Notes: generated from the letters alone by a model not told the origin. DNA of 8,350 nucleotides from Campylobacteraceae bacterium (GCA_027002755.1 JALWZI010000037.1:1-8350), one strand, 5' to 3'. Positions 1-7,220 are shown, counted from the first letter of the stretch. Program-made: numbers and translations.

Positions 1-949
1 GCAGCAACGGCTTCCCGGAGAATCGCACCCTGTCGAACCAGTGGGGGATCACCACCGAAAAGCGCAGTCCCTTCCGACGGCACCAGGCACCGACTCGTTT
101 CAGCATCTTCAGGTATCGTTTCAGAGTCCTCTGCCGATCGGAGAAATACTCCGGCAGCAGATAGGGTTCCACATCCAGCTGGATCCCCCGGAGCTTTTTC
201 AGAGGAAGACGTGAGAGTTTGCCGATCACCTTCGAGGCCCGGTAGATATCCCCCGGAGACCCGTCCAGTGCATAGATCTCCGGAGGAGACCTCATGGCCT
301 TCAGCCGGTTGGCCGCCTCGGAAAATCTCGAACCCACCTGAAGATAGATCCGTCGGATCCCCGCCCGCTCCAACCTGTCGGGATTCACCCGCCCGGGATG
401 CCATGCCCATACCGACAGAGACGGCTTTCTCTGCATCTTCGGGGGGAGCGGCCGTTTGCGGAAGACAACCCGGAGCCTGGAGAGTTTCGCTTCCGTCAGG
501 ATCACCACATACTTCAGCCGCTGCATATCCAGACCCCGGTAGAAGGGTTTCAGGGAGATCCGATGCCGGTTGCGGCCGATAATCCGATTGGACTCTTTCC
601 CTGCCAGAACCTCGTCTGCCAGAGCCACACGGAATATCCGGGCATCCGTGTCGATCTGCAGTTCATCGTAAGGGAGCGCATCGAAAGGCTTCCCCTCCCG
701 GGAGAGATCCAGCAGATAGAAACTCCCATGTTTTCCCCGGAAGCGGCGGGCCTCCGTGAAGAGGGCCTCAGGAAGGTTCCCCCGATAAAATCCCTTCTCC
801 CCTGCCGGACGGATCGACTCCCTACCCCGGGTGATCACCCGCTCGATCCGTTGGCCTTCGTGTACCTCAAAAGGGATCCTAAGAGCCTCTCCCGCTCTCA
901 ATGGAGAGAAGAGAAGCAGCATCAGGAGGAAGGCAGCGCGAAGGTCCAT
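1..949 (-). CDS. Secreted glycoside-hydrolase-like protein, partial (C-terminus beyond the window)
   Basis: An open frame of 316 codons runs from an ATG at 949 to the left edge without a stop. Residues 1-19 are a signal peptide (short basic start, Leu/Phe-rich core, LRA-G cleavage-like end), so the protein is probably exported. Residues ~20-170 look beta-rich and could be a carbohydrate-binding or accessory domain. From ~178 the pattern resembles a TIM-barrel hydrolase: successive hydrophobic strands (GIRRIYLQV, EIYALDG), then GIQLDVEPY at 255-263, with E261 at the end of a strand as in GH18/GH114-like barrels, then LRFSVVIPHWF at 295-305. The start overlaps the end of the upstream deacetylase gene by 28 bases and a GGGG ribosome site lies about 8 bases before it, so the two are probably co-translated. 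The hydrolase assignment is inferred from fold pattern and context. I do not recognise a named family and no substrate can be given. Confidence 0.7.
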   Translation of the reverse strand, partial: MDLRAAFLLMLLLFSPLRAGEALRIPFEVHEGQRIERVITRGRESIRPAGEKGFYRGNLPEALFTEARRFRGKHGSFYLLDLSREGKPFDALPYDELQIDTDARIFRVALADEVLAGKESNRIIGRNRHRISLKPFYRGLDMQRLKYVVILTEAKLSRLRVVFRKRPLPPKMQRKPSLSVWAWHPGRVNPDRLERAGIRRIYLQVGSRFSEAANRLKAMRSPPEIYALDGSPGDIYRASKVIGKLSRLPLKKLRGIQLDVEPYLLPEYFSDRQRTLKRYLKMLKRVGAWCRRKGLRFSVVIPHWFDRVRFSGKPLL

Positions 950-2799
950 CGGTTCATCCCCGGTTTCAGTCTCAGAACGATCCGGCCGTTGCGGATACGG
1001 TACCCCTCTCCGCTCTCTTCTTGCCAGTGCCAGCCGAAAGGCTCCAGGGCCACGGTGAAGGCCGCAGGGCTCCAGAGCGTGATATCCACCCCCTTCTCCG
1101 TCACCCGATAACGCCACACCACCCGGTCCCGAAGATCCCAGAACCGGCCGAAGCTCTCCATACTGGCAAGCCCGATCCCCTTCGGAAGCCCTTCCAGAAA
1201 CTTTTTCAGGAAATAGAGATCGAGATTTTTCAGTTTCCACCAGGTCAGATCCGGATGGATCAGAAGCGTGAAGACTCCCCCGTTCTCCGCCACCTTGTCC
1301 AGCAATTCTCTTGCCTGATCCAGGCGAAAAATCAGCGGCGGGAACTTCTCATCCTCATAGACCAGCGGGATCTCCCAGATCCTGCTGGGATTCCGGAGCT
1401 GATAGTAGTCCTTCATATAGCGGTAGGGGAAATAGCTCAGGACATCCTCCGCACTGAAACAGGAGGAGTAGCGGTAGCCGAAACGCTCCAGAACCTCCGG
1501 AAGCTGGGGATGGTAGAGAAGTTCACCGCTCCGGAACGAGACCACCTTTTTGACCCCGGCACCCAGCAGGAGCTCTTTGGAGACCTTCACCTCGCCACAG
1601 AGGGTCGGATTGCCCTTGTCCCGGTGATAGCTCACCGAATAGGGACGATAGGCGGGATAGGATTCCCGACAGGTCCCCAGAGGCAGCTTGTTGAAGTTGG
1701 CGGTATGTTCCACGGTATGGGAGCCGATCTCAAACCCCATATCCTGGGCTTCGAGAATGGTTTTGAGATGTTGCGGGGTGAAAAAAGGGACATCTTTGTC
1801 GTCCTTGAGGTATTTGACCCAGATATTGTAGGTGGCGGGAGCTCCTTCGGATCGCTCCAGGTGATAGAAGCGCTTCATATTTGTGACGGATTCGACGAAA
1901 TCCACATCGTGAGTGACGATCACGGTGGCCCGAAAGCTCCCGGGAGCGGTCGAGAGGGTAAATCCCCGACCGGTACGCTTGCGATAGATCCCTTTGAGAA
2001 AGAAGGGAACCAGATCGCTCAGAGGTTCGAAGTGGTTGATGTAGAGCCGGTTGGCCTGAAAGTCCCTGCCCACCAGATTGCGAAAACGCAGATCGTAGAG
2101 ACTCATCCCCAGAGCGATCGCCTCTCCCTTTCCTGCGCGATGCTTCGTGACAGCCGGGGATCGGTCCTCGTAGAAAGCGATCGGCACGGCCTCTGCAGGG
2201 ACCAGTGTGTTGGTCCAGAGTCCACCGGGTTTCGCCGCAAGACGATAACGCCGCTCTTCGGGTCGGTTCAGGTAGGGCCGGTAGTAGGGACTGTTCCCGA
2301 GAATGAGTTCGGTGTGCTCACGGTTCGGACGGTAGGCCTTGAGACCGAAGAGCTTCAGAAGCTCCGCCTGCTCCGAGGCGAAAAGTCCGCTGCCGACGAC
2401 CACACCCCCCGCTTTCAGATAGGTGGAGAGGAAGCGCAAGGCGGCCGGATCGAAATGGACAGGATGGTCCGGGTCGATATCCAGGAGCAGGATCCGGGTA
2501 CCGTTGGCGTCGGTGATCTGTCGGCATCGGTAGGCGGGAATCCCCATCGTCTGCAGGATCTCCCCCGTCTGAAAAGGTCGTCTGTTCGAGAAATAGGCCA
2601 CAGTCGAGGGATCCGGGGCCAGTCGCCTGCTCTCTCTTTCGGGAAGATAGGAGACCGGTTCTGCCGCCCGGCTCCGAAGGTCATAGACAAAATCGGGCGC
2701 CACCACCAGATATTCACGGATGGAGGAGTAGAGGACCGCTCCTGCCAGGAGTAAAACCAGGGAGAAGAAAAGTATCGCAACGGCTTTTTTGATGCTCAC
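922..2799 (-). CDS. Membrane-anchored polysaccharide deacetylase (NodB-type)
   Basis: A 625-residue protein. An upstream ATG at 2913 is possible, but its extra 38 residues lie inside the neighbouring gene. I prefer the GTG at 2799, which has a GGGGGA ribosome site and leads directly into an N-terminal membrane segment (residues 5-24). Residues ~60-270 form an alpha/beta region with flavodoxin or glutamine-amidotransferase-like strands (RILLLDIDP, GGVVVGSG). The NodB deacetylase domain follows: THDVD (296-300) as metal/catalytic motif 1, GSHTVEH (359-365) with the two metal-ligand histidines, SFRSGE (421-426) as motif 3, and LLIHPD (512-517) as the late His motif. About 60 beta-rich residues close the protein. 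Family members remove acetyl groups from amino sugars in extracellular or periplasmic polysaccharide. The anchor and the overlapping secreted hydrolase-like gene suggest work outside the inner membrane. The substrate is unknown. Confidence 0.85.
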   Translation of the reverse strand: MSIKKAVAILFFSLVLLLAGAVLYSSIREYLVVAPDFVYDLRSRAAEPVSYLPERESRRLAPDPSTVAYFSNRRPFQTGEILQTMGIPAYRCRQITDANGTRILLLDIDPDHPVHFDPAALRFLSTYLKAGGVVVGSGLFASEQAELLKLFGLKAYRPNREHTELILGNSPYYRPYLNRPEERRYRLAAKPGGLWTNTLVPAEAVPIAFYEDRSPAVTKHRAGKGEAIALGMSLYDLRFRNLVGRDFQANRLYINHFEPLSDLVPFFLKGIYRKRTGRGFTLSTAPGSFRATVIVTHDVDFVESVTNMKRFYHLERSEGAPATYNIWVKYLKDDKDVPFFTPQHLKTILEAQDMGFEIGSHTVEHTANFNKLPLGTCRESYPAYRPYSVSYHRDKGNPTLCGEVKVSKELLLGAGVKKVVSFRSGELLYHPQLPEVLERFGYRYSSCFSAEDVLSYFPYRYMKDYYQLRNPSRIWEIPLVYEDEKFPPLIFRLDQARELLDKVAENGGVFTLLIHPDLTWWKLKNLDLYFLKKFLEGLPKGIGLASMESFGRFWDLRDRVVWRYRVTEKGVDITLWSPAAFTVALEPFGWHWQEESGEGYRIRNGRIVLRLKPGMNRWTFALPSS

Positions 2800-2833
2800 C
2801 GATCCCCCTTTTGCAGAGTTCCTGATTCCTCCA

Positions 2834-2839
2834 ATTATA
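2834..2839 (-). promoter_or_regulatory. Candidate -10 box for the deacetylase operon
   Basis: On the minus strand this is a perfect TATAAT, lying 35 bases before the preferred GTG start at 2799, so it would give a leader of roughly 28 bases. No convincing -35 is present, which is common for Campylobacterota housekeeping promoters. It sits at the very end of the oxidoreductase gene, so it may only supplement read-through. Confidence 0.35.
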
Positions 2840-3952
2840 CTACGATGCTGCGCTGCGCCGCACCCATTTCCAGAAAAGCCGGTCGGGGTGGATCCGGGGA
2901 TCGAGGGATTCACCGTGAAGAATGTGTCGTGCCAGATGACGGGCCATCAGCGGAGCAAAGACGAAGCCCCTGCCCCCCAGGCCGTTGAGGATGGAAAGCT
3001 TTTCGAGATGGATCAGCGGGGCTTTGGCTCCCCGGGTGATGGCGGGAGTCTCTGCCAGCATCCTCATCACGTCAATGACCGGTCCGACGATGGGAAAGTG
3101 ATCCCGGCTTGTGGAGCGCATCCCGCAGAAGGTCTCGATGAGGCGAAAATCCAAAGTGTCGGTGATCCCGGCTGCTTTGGCCTCCAGCGTCGCCAGTGGG
3201 CGGCCGTCACAGACGCGGCAGGGGTGGGGAGATTTGACGTGGGTGGCCCCCAGCTTGATGCGGCCGTTGCGGGTGGAGGAGAGGGAAAAATCCTTGTGCA
3301 GACTGATGGGAAAACGTCGCGACGTGGCGTAGTCCCCCCGACTCCCCCAGAGCCCCCGGATCCCCATATAGCGCAGATCCAGCAGGTCGCTCTCGTACCC
3401 GGTGGCCAGAACGACATGCTCCGCCTCGATGAGCTCCCCGGCACCGATAACCCGCCAGAAATCTCCGGCGAACTCCAGACGCTCCACCTCCATCTGCCGG
3501 AACTTCAGTCTCTCCGCCGCCATCCGGCAGACCTCCTGGGCATCGGCATCGCCGGCCTCGGGGAAGTAAAAGCCTCCCGGTACATTTTTGAGCCCCGCCG
3601 CCTCGGCGCGGACCGCATTCCAGCGCTCATAGGGGCGGTAGTTGAAAGCTTCGTAGAGTTCGAAGCGCTTCTCATCCTCACTGTTTTTTGGGATCCTCAA
3701 CACCCCGTCACCGTGAAAATGCTCCGGAAAATTCTCCCGGTAAAAGCGCTGGGCGAAGGCGAAGGCTTCGTTGGTCAGCTCCTGAAGGGGACCTCCCTTG
3801 CCGATCTTGGGGGAGATGAAGGCCCCCGCCGCGCCGCTGCCGCCGCTGGCAGGAACGGAGCTGCGATCCACCAGGAGAACATCCGCTCCCTCTTTTTGGA
3901 GAAAATAGGCCGCCATCACCCCCGCAATCCCGGCTCCGATGACACAGATCAC
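2840..3952 (-). CDS. FAD-dependent oxidoreductase resembling the C-terminal domain of MnmC
   Basis: A 370-residue flavoprotein of the D-amino-acid-oxidase fold. The FAD dinucleotide motif GAGIAG is at residues 6-11, with an acidic residue closing strand 2 (LLVD, to D29). The segment PASGGSGAAG (34-43) follows. Near the C-terminus, GMRSTSRDHFPIVGP (277-291) and GLGGRGFVFAPL (324-335) match the pattern I associate with the MnmC oxidase domain, which oxidatively trims cmnm5(s2)U34 in tRNA toward nm5(s2)U34. The N-terminal methyltransferase domain of bifunctional MnmC is absent. A glycine-oxidase (ThiO) or DadA-like amine oxidase is the alternative. I chose the GTG at 3952 because it starts just before the FAD motif and has an AGAGG site 9 bases upstream. 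An in-frame GTG at 3976 would add eight residues but lacks a spaced ribosome site. Confidence 0.75.
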   Translation of the reverse strand: MICVIGAGIAGVMAAYFLQKEGADVLLVDRSSVPASGGSGAAGAFISPKIGKGGPLQELTNEAFAFAQRFYRENFPEHFHGDGVLRIPKNSEDEKRFELYEAFNYRPYERWNAVRAEAAGLKNVPGGFYFPEAGDADAQEVCRMAAERLKFRQMEVERLEFAGDFWRVIGAGELIEAEHVVLATGYESDLLDLRYMGIRGLWGSRGDYATSRRFPISLHKDFSLSSTRNGRIKLGATHVKSPHPCRVCDGRPLATLEAKAAGITDTLDFRLIETFCGMRSTSRDHFPIVGPVIDVMRMLAETPAITRGAKAPLIHLEKLSILNGLGGRGFVFAPLMARHLARHILHGESLDPRIHPDRLFWKWVRRSAAS

Positions 3953-3969
3953 TCTTTGTCGCCTCTCAT
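3949..3969 (-). other. Possible six-codon leader ORF overlapping the oxidoreductase start
   Basis: An ATG at 3969 preceded by AAAGG at a 6-base spacing opens a frame encoding MRGDKE and ends in TGA. That stop overlaps the GTG start of the oxidoreductase (GTGA). The AAAGG site is better spaced for this ATG than for either candidate start of the main gene. It could be a coupling mini-ORF, or a sign that the true start is in the other frame because of a one-base error. No function is claimed. Confidence 0.3.
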
Positions 3970-4021
3970 ATATCACCTTTATTCATTCACCAAAAGCGCC
4001 AGGTAGCATGGTACTTTTTGC

Positions 4022-4102
4022 TGACGTCAGTCCTTCGCGTTTTCTTTTTCTTTGCTTCGTTTCCTTTTTCTTTGTCGCGAAACAAAGAAAAAAGAAATGA
4101 AG
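4022..4102. repeat. Repeat module A, copy 1
   Basis: This 81-base stretch is identical to 7668-7747 except for one extra A in a run. It opens with the palindrome TGACGTCA and holds two CTTTTTCTTTG tracts. The second tract pairs with ACAAAGAAAAA across a CGCGAA loop (4065-4075 with 4082-4092, 11 bp). TTCGCG at 4034-4039 can instead pair with that loop, so two folds compete. It lies in the spacer upstream of the oxidoreductase gene and is noncoding as far as I can see. Confidence 0.85.
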
Positions 4103-4119
4103 AAACCACTCCATTGGAA

Positions 4120-4137
4120 GCGCGAATTCATTCGCGC
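4120..4137. repeat. Repeat module B hairpin, copy 1
   Basis: A perfect 8-bp inverted repeat, GCGCGAAT / ATTCGCGC, with a two-base TC loop, preceded by ATTGGAA. The counterpart at 7904-7921 has the terminal G-C pair replaced by A-T. Confidence 0.8.
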
Positions 4138-4160
4138 CTATTGAGAAAAAGATCTGTTTG

Positions 4161-4178
4161 CCGGGAATAAATTCCCGG
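4161..4178. repeat. Repeat module C hairpin, copy 1 (weak terminator candidate)
   Basis: A perfect 8-bp inverted repeat, CCGGGAAT / ATTCCCGG, with a two-base AA loop, flanked by TTTG and TTCC as in copy 2 (7941-7958). On the minus strand it lies just downstream of the phosphatase-like gene and a T5 run follows about 10 bases later. That is too far for a standard intrinsic terminator, but it may help end the rplI-hslVU transcript. Confidence 0.8.
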
Positions 4179-4199
4179 TTCCTGAAAAAAATTCTCCTG

Positions 4200-4209
4200 C
4201 AACGCAAAG
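4200..4209. repeat. Short repeat module D, copy 1
   Basis: The ten-base string CAACGCAAAG occurs here and at 7777-7786, in both cases near the other modules of the repeat family but in a different order. It is short, so chance is possible, but its recurrence inside the same composite elements suggests it belongs to them. Confidence 0.4.
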
Positions 4210-4212
4210 CAA

Positions 4213-4674
4213 TCAGATGTACTGATAGACATACTTCTCCAACGCCTCGTCGAGAAAAGCCTGCCAGATCTCATCGGGATGCCAGACCAGATGGAGCCTT
4301 GCCTTCGCCTCGGCGATCGGCATGCTGCGGTCGATGACGTTGTAGAGAAAGATCAGGGCACTGACCCGCTTGTTTTCGGCGCAATGGAGCCAGATCTTTC
4401 GGGGATAGAGGGCATTGAGCAGATCCCTCAGAAGTTCGTAATCCCCAAAGGCAGGGGCAGAGAAATCCACAGGAAGATGGAGGTAGCGCATTCCCGCCGC
4501 CGTGACCAGGATATCCTCGTCCCGAAGATAGCGGCTGTCCTCCGGACGCCCCAGAGAGATCACCGCTTCGAAACCCAGCGCCGCCATTTGCGCAAAATCC
4601 TCCGCCTCCGGCAGGGCCGAGCTCATGAGATGCTGATGAACCAGCTGCTGGGCCGGCGCCTGGATCCCGCTCAT
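4213..4674 (-). CDS. Small cysteine-phosphatase-like protein (DUF442/tyrosine-phosphatase superfamily)
   Basis: A 153-residue cytoplasmic protein without signal peptide or membrane segment. The phosphate-binding loop IWLHCAENKRVSAL (94-107) contains C98 and R103, a C-x4-R spacing instead of the C-x5-R of classical tyrosine phosphatases. Related small bacterial proteins (HCAxNxRVS-type and the DUF442 group) share that shorter loop. VISLGRPEDSRYL (38-50) and HLPVDF (66-71), with D70 as possible general acid, fit the family fold. The ATG has a GGAG site about 8 bases upstream and lies 25 bases after the hslU stop, so it is probably the last gene of the rplI-hslV-hslU operon. The substrate is unknown; a phosphatase or sulfur/phosphate-transfer role is inferred from the loop only. 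Confidence 0.75.
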   Translation of the reverse strand: MSGIQAPAQQLVHQHLMSSALPEAEDFAQMAALGFEAVISLGRPEDSRYLRDEDILVTAAGMRYLHLPVDFSAPAFGDYELLRDLLNALYPRKIWLHCAENKRVSALIFLYNVIDRSMPIAEAKARLHLVWHPDEIWQAFLDEALEKYVYQYI

Positions 4675-4699
4675 GGCTTCTCTCCTCTTTTCTTTCGGA

Positions 4700-6037
4700 T
4701 CAAAGAATATACCGTGTCACATCCTCATTCTCGACCAGGGCCTCCAGTTTGCTCTCCACATGCGCCACGTCGATCACTACCGTCTCACCCGAACGTTCAT
4801 CGGCATCGAAGCTCAGATCCTCCAGGATCCGCTCCATGACGGTGTGGAGACGCCTGGCGCCGATATCCTCGGTCTTTTCGTTGGCCAGGGCGGAGTAGCG
4901 GGCGATGGCACGCAGCGCCTCCTCTTCGAACTCCAGGGTGACCCCCTCCACCGCCATCAGGGCCTGATACTGCTTGATGAGGGAGTTTTTGGGCTCGGTG
5001 AGGATCCGGTAGAGGGCCTCTTCGTCCAGGCTCTGCAGCTCTACCCGCAGGGGAAAGCGCCCCTGCAGTTCCGGGATCAGATCGCTGGGCTTGCTCAGGT
5101 GAAAAGCCCCGGCGGCGATGAAGAGGATGTGGTCGGTATTGACCGGACCGATCTTGGTGCTCACCGTCGAGCCCTCCACGATCGGGAGCAGATCCCGCTG
5201 GACCCCCTCCTTGCTGGGGTCCTGCCGGCCGGTGACGTTGGAGGGCACGGCGATCTTGTCCACCTCGTCCAGGAAGACGATGCCCCCCTGTTCCACCTTT
5301 TCGATGGCCATCTCCTTAAGCTTCTCCTCATCCAGCAGCTCTTCGCTGGCCTCGGCAGCCAAGATCTTGCGGGCCTCTTTGATGCTCACTTCTTTCTTCT
5401 TGCCCTTTTTGCCCAGACCGCCCAGGACCTTGACGATGGACTCCTGGACGTTGGCCATCTCGGGAGGGATATTTCCGCCCCCAAGATCGAGGCCCGGAGG
5501 GGGCATTTCCACCTCGATCTTGAGATGGTCCAGCTCTCCCCGTTCCAGTTTGGCGCGCATCCGGGCGAAGGAGGCTTCGTACTCCTCACGTTTCTGTTCA
5601 CTGGCCCCCGGGGGCAGGGGCGGCAGGAGCTTCTCGATGATCTTGTTCTCTACGTAGGCTTCGATCTTCTCTCTGTTGCGCTCGTTCTCCTCTTCCCGAA
5701 CCAGCTGCATGGCCGTCAGGGTCAGGTCCCGGATGATCGACTCCACATCCCGGCCCACGAAGCCCACTTCGGTGAACTTGCTCGCCTCGACCTTGATGAA
5801 CGGGAGCTTCATCATCCGCGCCAGGCGCCGGGAGATCTCGGTCTTGCCCACCCCGGTGCTTCCGATCATCAGGATGTTCTTGGGGGTCACCTCCCGCTGC
5901 ATCTCGTCATCCAGGCGCATCCGGCGCCAACGGTTGCGCAGGGCGATGGCGATGGTCTTTTTGGCCTCCTCCTGGCCGATAACGTAGCGGTCCAGGTAGG
6001 CGACGATCTCTTTGGGTGTCAGGGGACGTTCCATCAC
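4700..6037 (-). CDS. hslU: HslU, ATPase subunit of the HslVU (ClpYQ) protease
   Basis: The AAA+ unfoldase that forms a hexameric ring, recognises and unfolds proteins and feeds them to HslV in the cytoplasm. In the 445-residue form, the Walker A GSTGVGKT is at 59-66, the pore loop GFVG at 92-95, the charged I-domain at about 105-245, Walker B IVFLDE at 253-258, a candidate arginine finger in LQGRFPLR around R327, and the sensor-2 GARRLHT at 393-399. The C-terminal tail TRYIL is the segment that HslU inserts into HslV. The length is normal for the family. The start is GTG at 6037 (GTGA overlap with the hslV stop, GGAG site 8 bases upstream) or the adjacent ATG at 6034; the protein differs by one residue. 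Confidence 0.98.
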   Translation of the reverse strand: MMERPLTPKEIVAYLDRYVIGQEEAKKTIAIALRNRWRRMRLDDEMQREVTPKNILMIGSTGVGKTEISRRLARMMKLPFIKVEASKFTEVGFVGRDVESIIRDLTLTAMQLVREEENERNREKIEAYVENKIIEKLLPPLPPGASEQKREEYEASFARMRAKLERGELDHLKIEVEMPPPGLDLGGGNIPPEMANVQESIVKVLGGLGKKGKKKEVSIKEARKILAAEASEELLDEEKLKEMAIEKVEQGGIVFLDEVDKIAVPSNVTGRQDPSKEGVQRDLLPIVEGSTVSTKIGPVNTDHILFIAAGAFHLSKPSDLIPELQGRFPLRVELQSLDEEALYRILTEPKNSLIKQYQALMAVEGVTLEFEEEALRAIARYSALANEKTEDIGARRLHTVMERILEDLSFDADERSGETVVIDVAHVESKLEALVENEDVTRYIL

Positions 6038-6570
6038 GGTTTGAGCTCCAGAAGTTTGATGTTGGTGTTGGTGTAGATACAGAGTTCACCGGCGATCTGC
6101 AGGCTCTCTCTGACCAGCGTCGCGGCATCGAGATCGGTGTGGCGTGCCAGGGCCCGGGCGGCGGAGAGGGCGAAGTTGCCCCCGCTGCCGATAGCGGCGA
6201 TACGTCCGTCTTCGGGCTCCACCACGTCCCCGGTCCCCGAGAGGATGAAGATATGCTCTTTGTCCAGGACAAGCATCATCGCCTCGAGCTGGCGCAGATG
6301 CTTGTCCTGGCGCCACTTTTTGGAGAACTCGATCACCGATTTGAGCAGGTCGCCCTTTTTTTCGTTGAGGATCCCCTCGAACATATCGAAGAGCGTGAAG
6401 GCGTCGGCGGTACTTCCGGCGAAGCCCCCCAGGATCCGGCCGTTGTGCAGGGTACGGATCTTGGTGGCGTTGCCCTTGAGGACGGTATTGCCGAAGGTCA
6501 CCTGCCCGTCCCCGCCGATGACGGCATGGTTCTCCCCCCGGTAGGCCAGGATGGTGGTCGCGTCGAACAT
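6034..6570 (-). CDS. hslV: HslV, proteolytic subunit of the HslVU (ClpYQ) protease
   Basis: A 178-residue Ntn-hydrolase related to proteasome beta subunits that assembles into a dodecamer and degrades proteins delivered by HslU. The precursor starts MFDA-TT. Removing four residues exposes the catalytic N-terminal Thr (T5). K37 in GNATKIR then becomes mature Lys33, and GSGGN (128-132) supplies the conserved serine region. GGDGQVT and [10 protein letters not shown] are typical family signatures, and IYTNTN near the end matches the cation-binding loop region. The gene starts 3 bases after the rplI stop, with a GAGG ribosome site inside the end of rplI. Its stop overlaps the hslU start, indicating translational coupling of the two subunits. 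Confidence 0.98.
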   Translation of the reverse strand: MFDATTILAYRGENHAVIGGDGQVTFGNTVLKGNATKIRTLHNGRILGGFAGSTADAFTLFDMFEGILNEKKGDLLKSVIEFSKKWRQDKHLRQLEAMMLVLDKEHIFILSGTGDVVEPEDGRIAAIGSGGNFALSAARALARHTDLDAATLVRESLQIAGELCIYTNTNIKLLELKP

Positions 6571-6573
6571 CCC

Positions 6574-7023
6574 CTACCCCTCGACGGCGACCACGTCGAC
6601 TTTGGCATCGGCGTGGATTCCGTGCCCCAGCTTGATCTCGACGGTGTGGAGCCCCTCGGACTTGAGGGGTTTTTTCAGCTCGATCTTATGCTTGTCAATC
6701 TCAAAGCCAAGCTGCTCTTTGATCGCTTTGGCGATATCGTTGTTGGTCACCGACCCCCGGATCCCGATGGGAGCGGCGGGCTTTTCGATGCGGATCCGGG
6801 CCGCTTCGATCTTGGCCTTTTCGGCGGTGAGGCGCTCGATCTCGGCGGCCTCTTCGGCGGCGCGACGCTCCTGCTCGGCCTTCCACTCTTCGACCACTTT
6901 GGGGGTAGCGATTTTGGCGTAGCCTTTGGCCACCAGGAAATTCTGGCCGTAGCCGTCTTTGACCTCTTTGATCTCGCCGGCTTTGCCGACATTTTTCACA
7001 TCTTTGATGAGCAGTACTTTCAT
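6574..7023 (-). CDS. rplI: Ribosomal protein L9 (bL9)
   Basis: A 149-residue protein of the large ribosomal subunit with normal L9 architecture. The N-terminal RNA-binding domain ([13 protein letters not shown], then [13 protein letters not shown] at 24-36) is followed by a long charged connecting helix rich in Glu, Ala and Arg (about 45-80) and a C-terminal domain ending in a strand-rich [19 protein letters not shown] stretch. L9 binds 23S rRNA near the L1 stalk and affects reading-frame fidelity. A strong AAGGAG site lies 5-6 bases before the ATG. It is the first gene of the apparent rplI-hslV-hslU operon, an order also known from Helicobacter. Confidence 0.98.
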   Translation of the reverse strand: MKVLLIKDVKNVGKAGEIKEVKDGYGQNFLVAKGYAKIATPKVVEEWKAEQERRAAEEAAEIERLTAEKAKIEAARIRIEKPAAPIGIRGSVTNNDIAKAIKEQLGFEIDKHKIELKKPLKSEGLHTVEIKLGHGIHADAKVDVVAVEG

Positions 7024-7074
7024 GGGTTCTCCTTGATCCGGCTTCCTGTTTTCGGGCCGGGAACTATGGGGGAT

Positions 7075-7080
7075 ATTTTA
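7075..7080 (-). promoter_or_regulatory. Candidate -10 box for the rplI-hslV-hslU operon
   Basis: On the minus strand this is TAAAAT inside an AT-rich patch (about 7073-7098) that stands out against the GC-rich surroundings. It lies about 50 bases before the rplI ATG. The hexamer 17 bases further upstream is TTTCTC, a poor -35, which is acceptable for this bacterial group. If it is used, the inverted-repeat element at 7108-7192 lies upstream of the transcript, not inside it. Confidence 0.4.
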
Positions 7081-7107
7081 TCTAAATTGGATTTTCTGAG
7101 AAAGCCC

Positions 7108-7192
7108 GGTGTTACACGATAGCTCTGGCAGTCGCTAATGCCGTTGGCACCCCTTCGGGGCAAGCGCTCCTTTGTCGCCATCGAGTAACACC
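7108..7192. repeat. Compact element with 13-bp terminal inverted repeats
   Basis: The ends, 7108-7120 and 7180-7192, are inverted repeats matching at 12 of 13 positions (GGTGTTAC and GTAACACC are perfect, then one A/A mismatch, then CGAT/ATCG). The 59-base interior can form a GGCA/TGCC hairpin (7127-7142) and a CCC-TTCG-GGG tetraloop hairpin (7151-7160). A T6 run (7193-7198) follows on the plus strand. It could be a MITE-like insertion, a structured RNA with terminator, or a structured end of the DUF503 transcript. No target-site duplication is apparent. Confidence 0.6.
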
Positions 7193-7220
7193 TTTTTTGA
7201 ATGTTATTCCGAGGATTCAC

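Noticed and set aside
901..2754. 617-codon plus-strand open frame
   Set aside because: It lies opposite the polysaccharide deacetylase, whose NodB motifs and membrane anchor are clear. The antisense product shows no recognisable domain, so it is a codon-bias shadow.
2789..4006. 405-codon plus-strand open frame
   Set aside because: It is antisense to the FAD oxidoreductase, which carries a full FAD motif and C-terminal signatures.
4022..4178. CRISPR array or intrinsic terminator made of the palindromes
   Set aside because: There are no regularly spaced identical repeats, and no T run directly follows the hairpins on either strand.
3983..4207. 74-codon minus-strand frame with a Lys/Arg-rich end resembling that of the frame at 7662-7964
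   Set aside because: The similarity of the two products comes entirely from the shared noncoding repeat modules, and the rest of the two products is unrelated.
4673..7122. Long plus-strand open frames opposite hslU, hslV and rplI
   Set aside because: The minus-strand proteins are unmistakable. The plus-strand products are low-complexity and unrelated to known folds.
7108..7198. Interpretation of the TIR element as a tRNA, SRP RNA or tmRNA
   Set aside because: There is no anticodon/T-arm pattern and no GGAAGGAAGCAGC-type SRP core, and it is far too short for tmRNA.
7020..7220. 66-codon minus-strand frame across the inverted-repeat element
   Set aside because: It runs through the 7108-7192 palindrome and the rplI promoter region, has no credible ribosome site, and its sequence is explained by the element.
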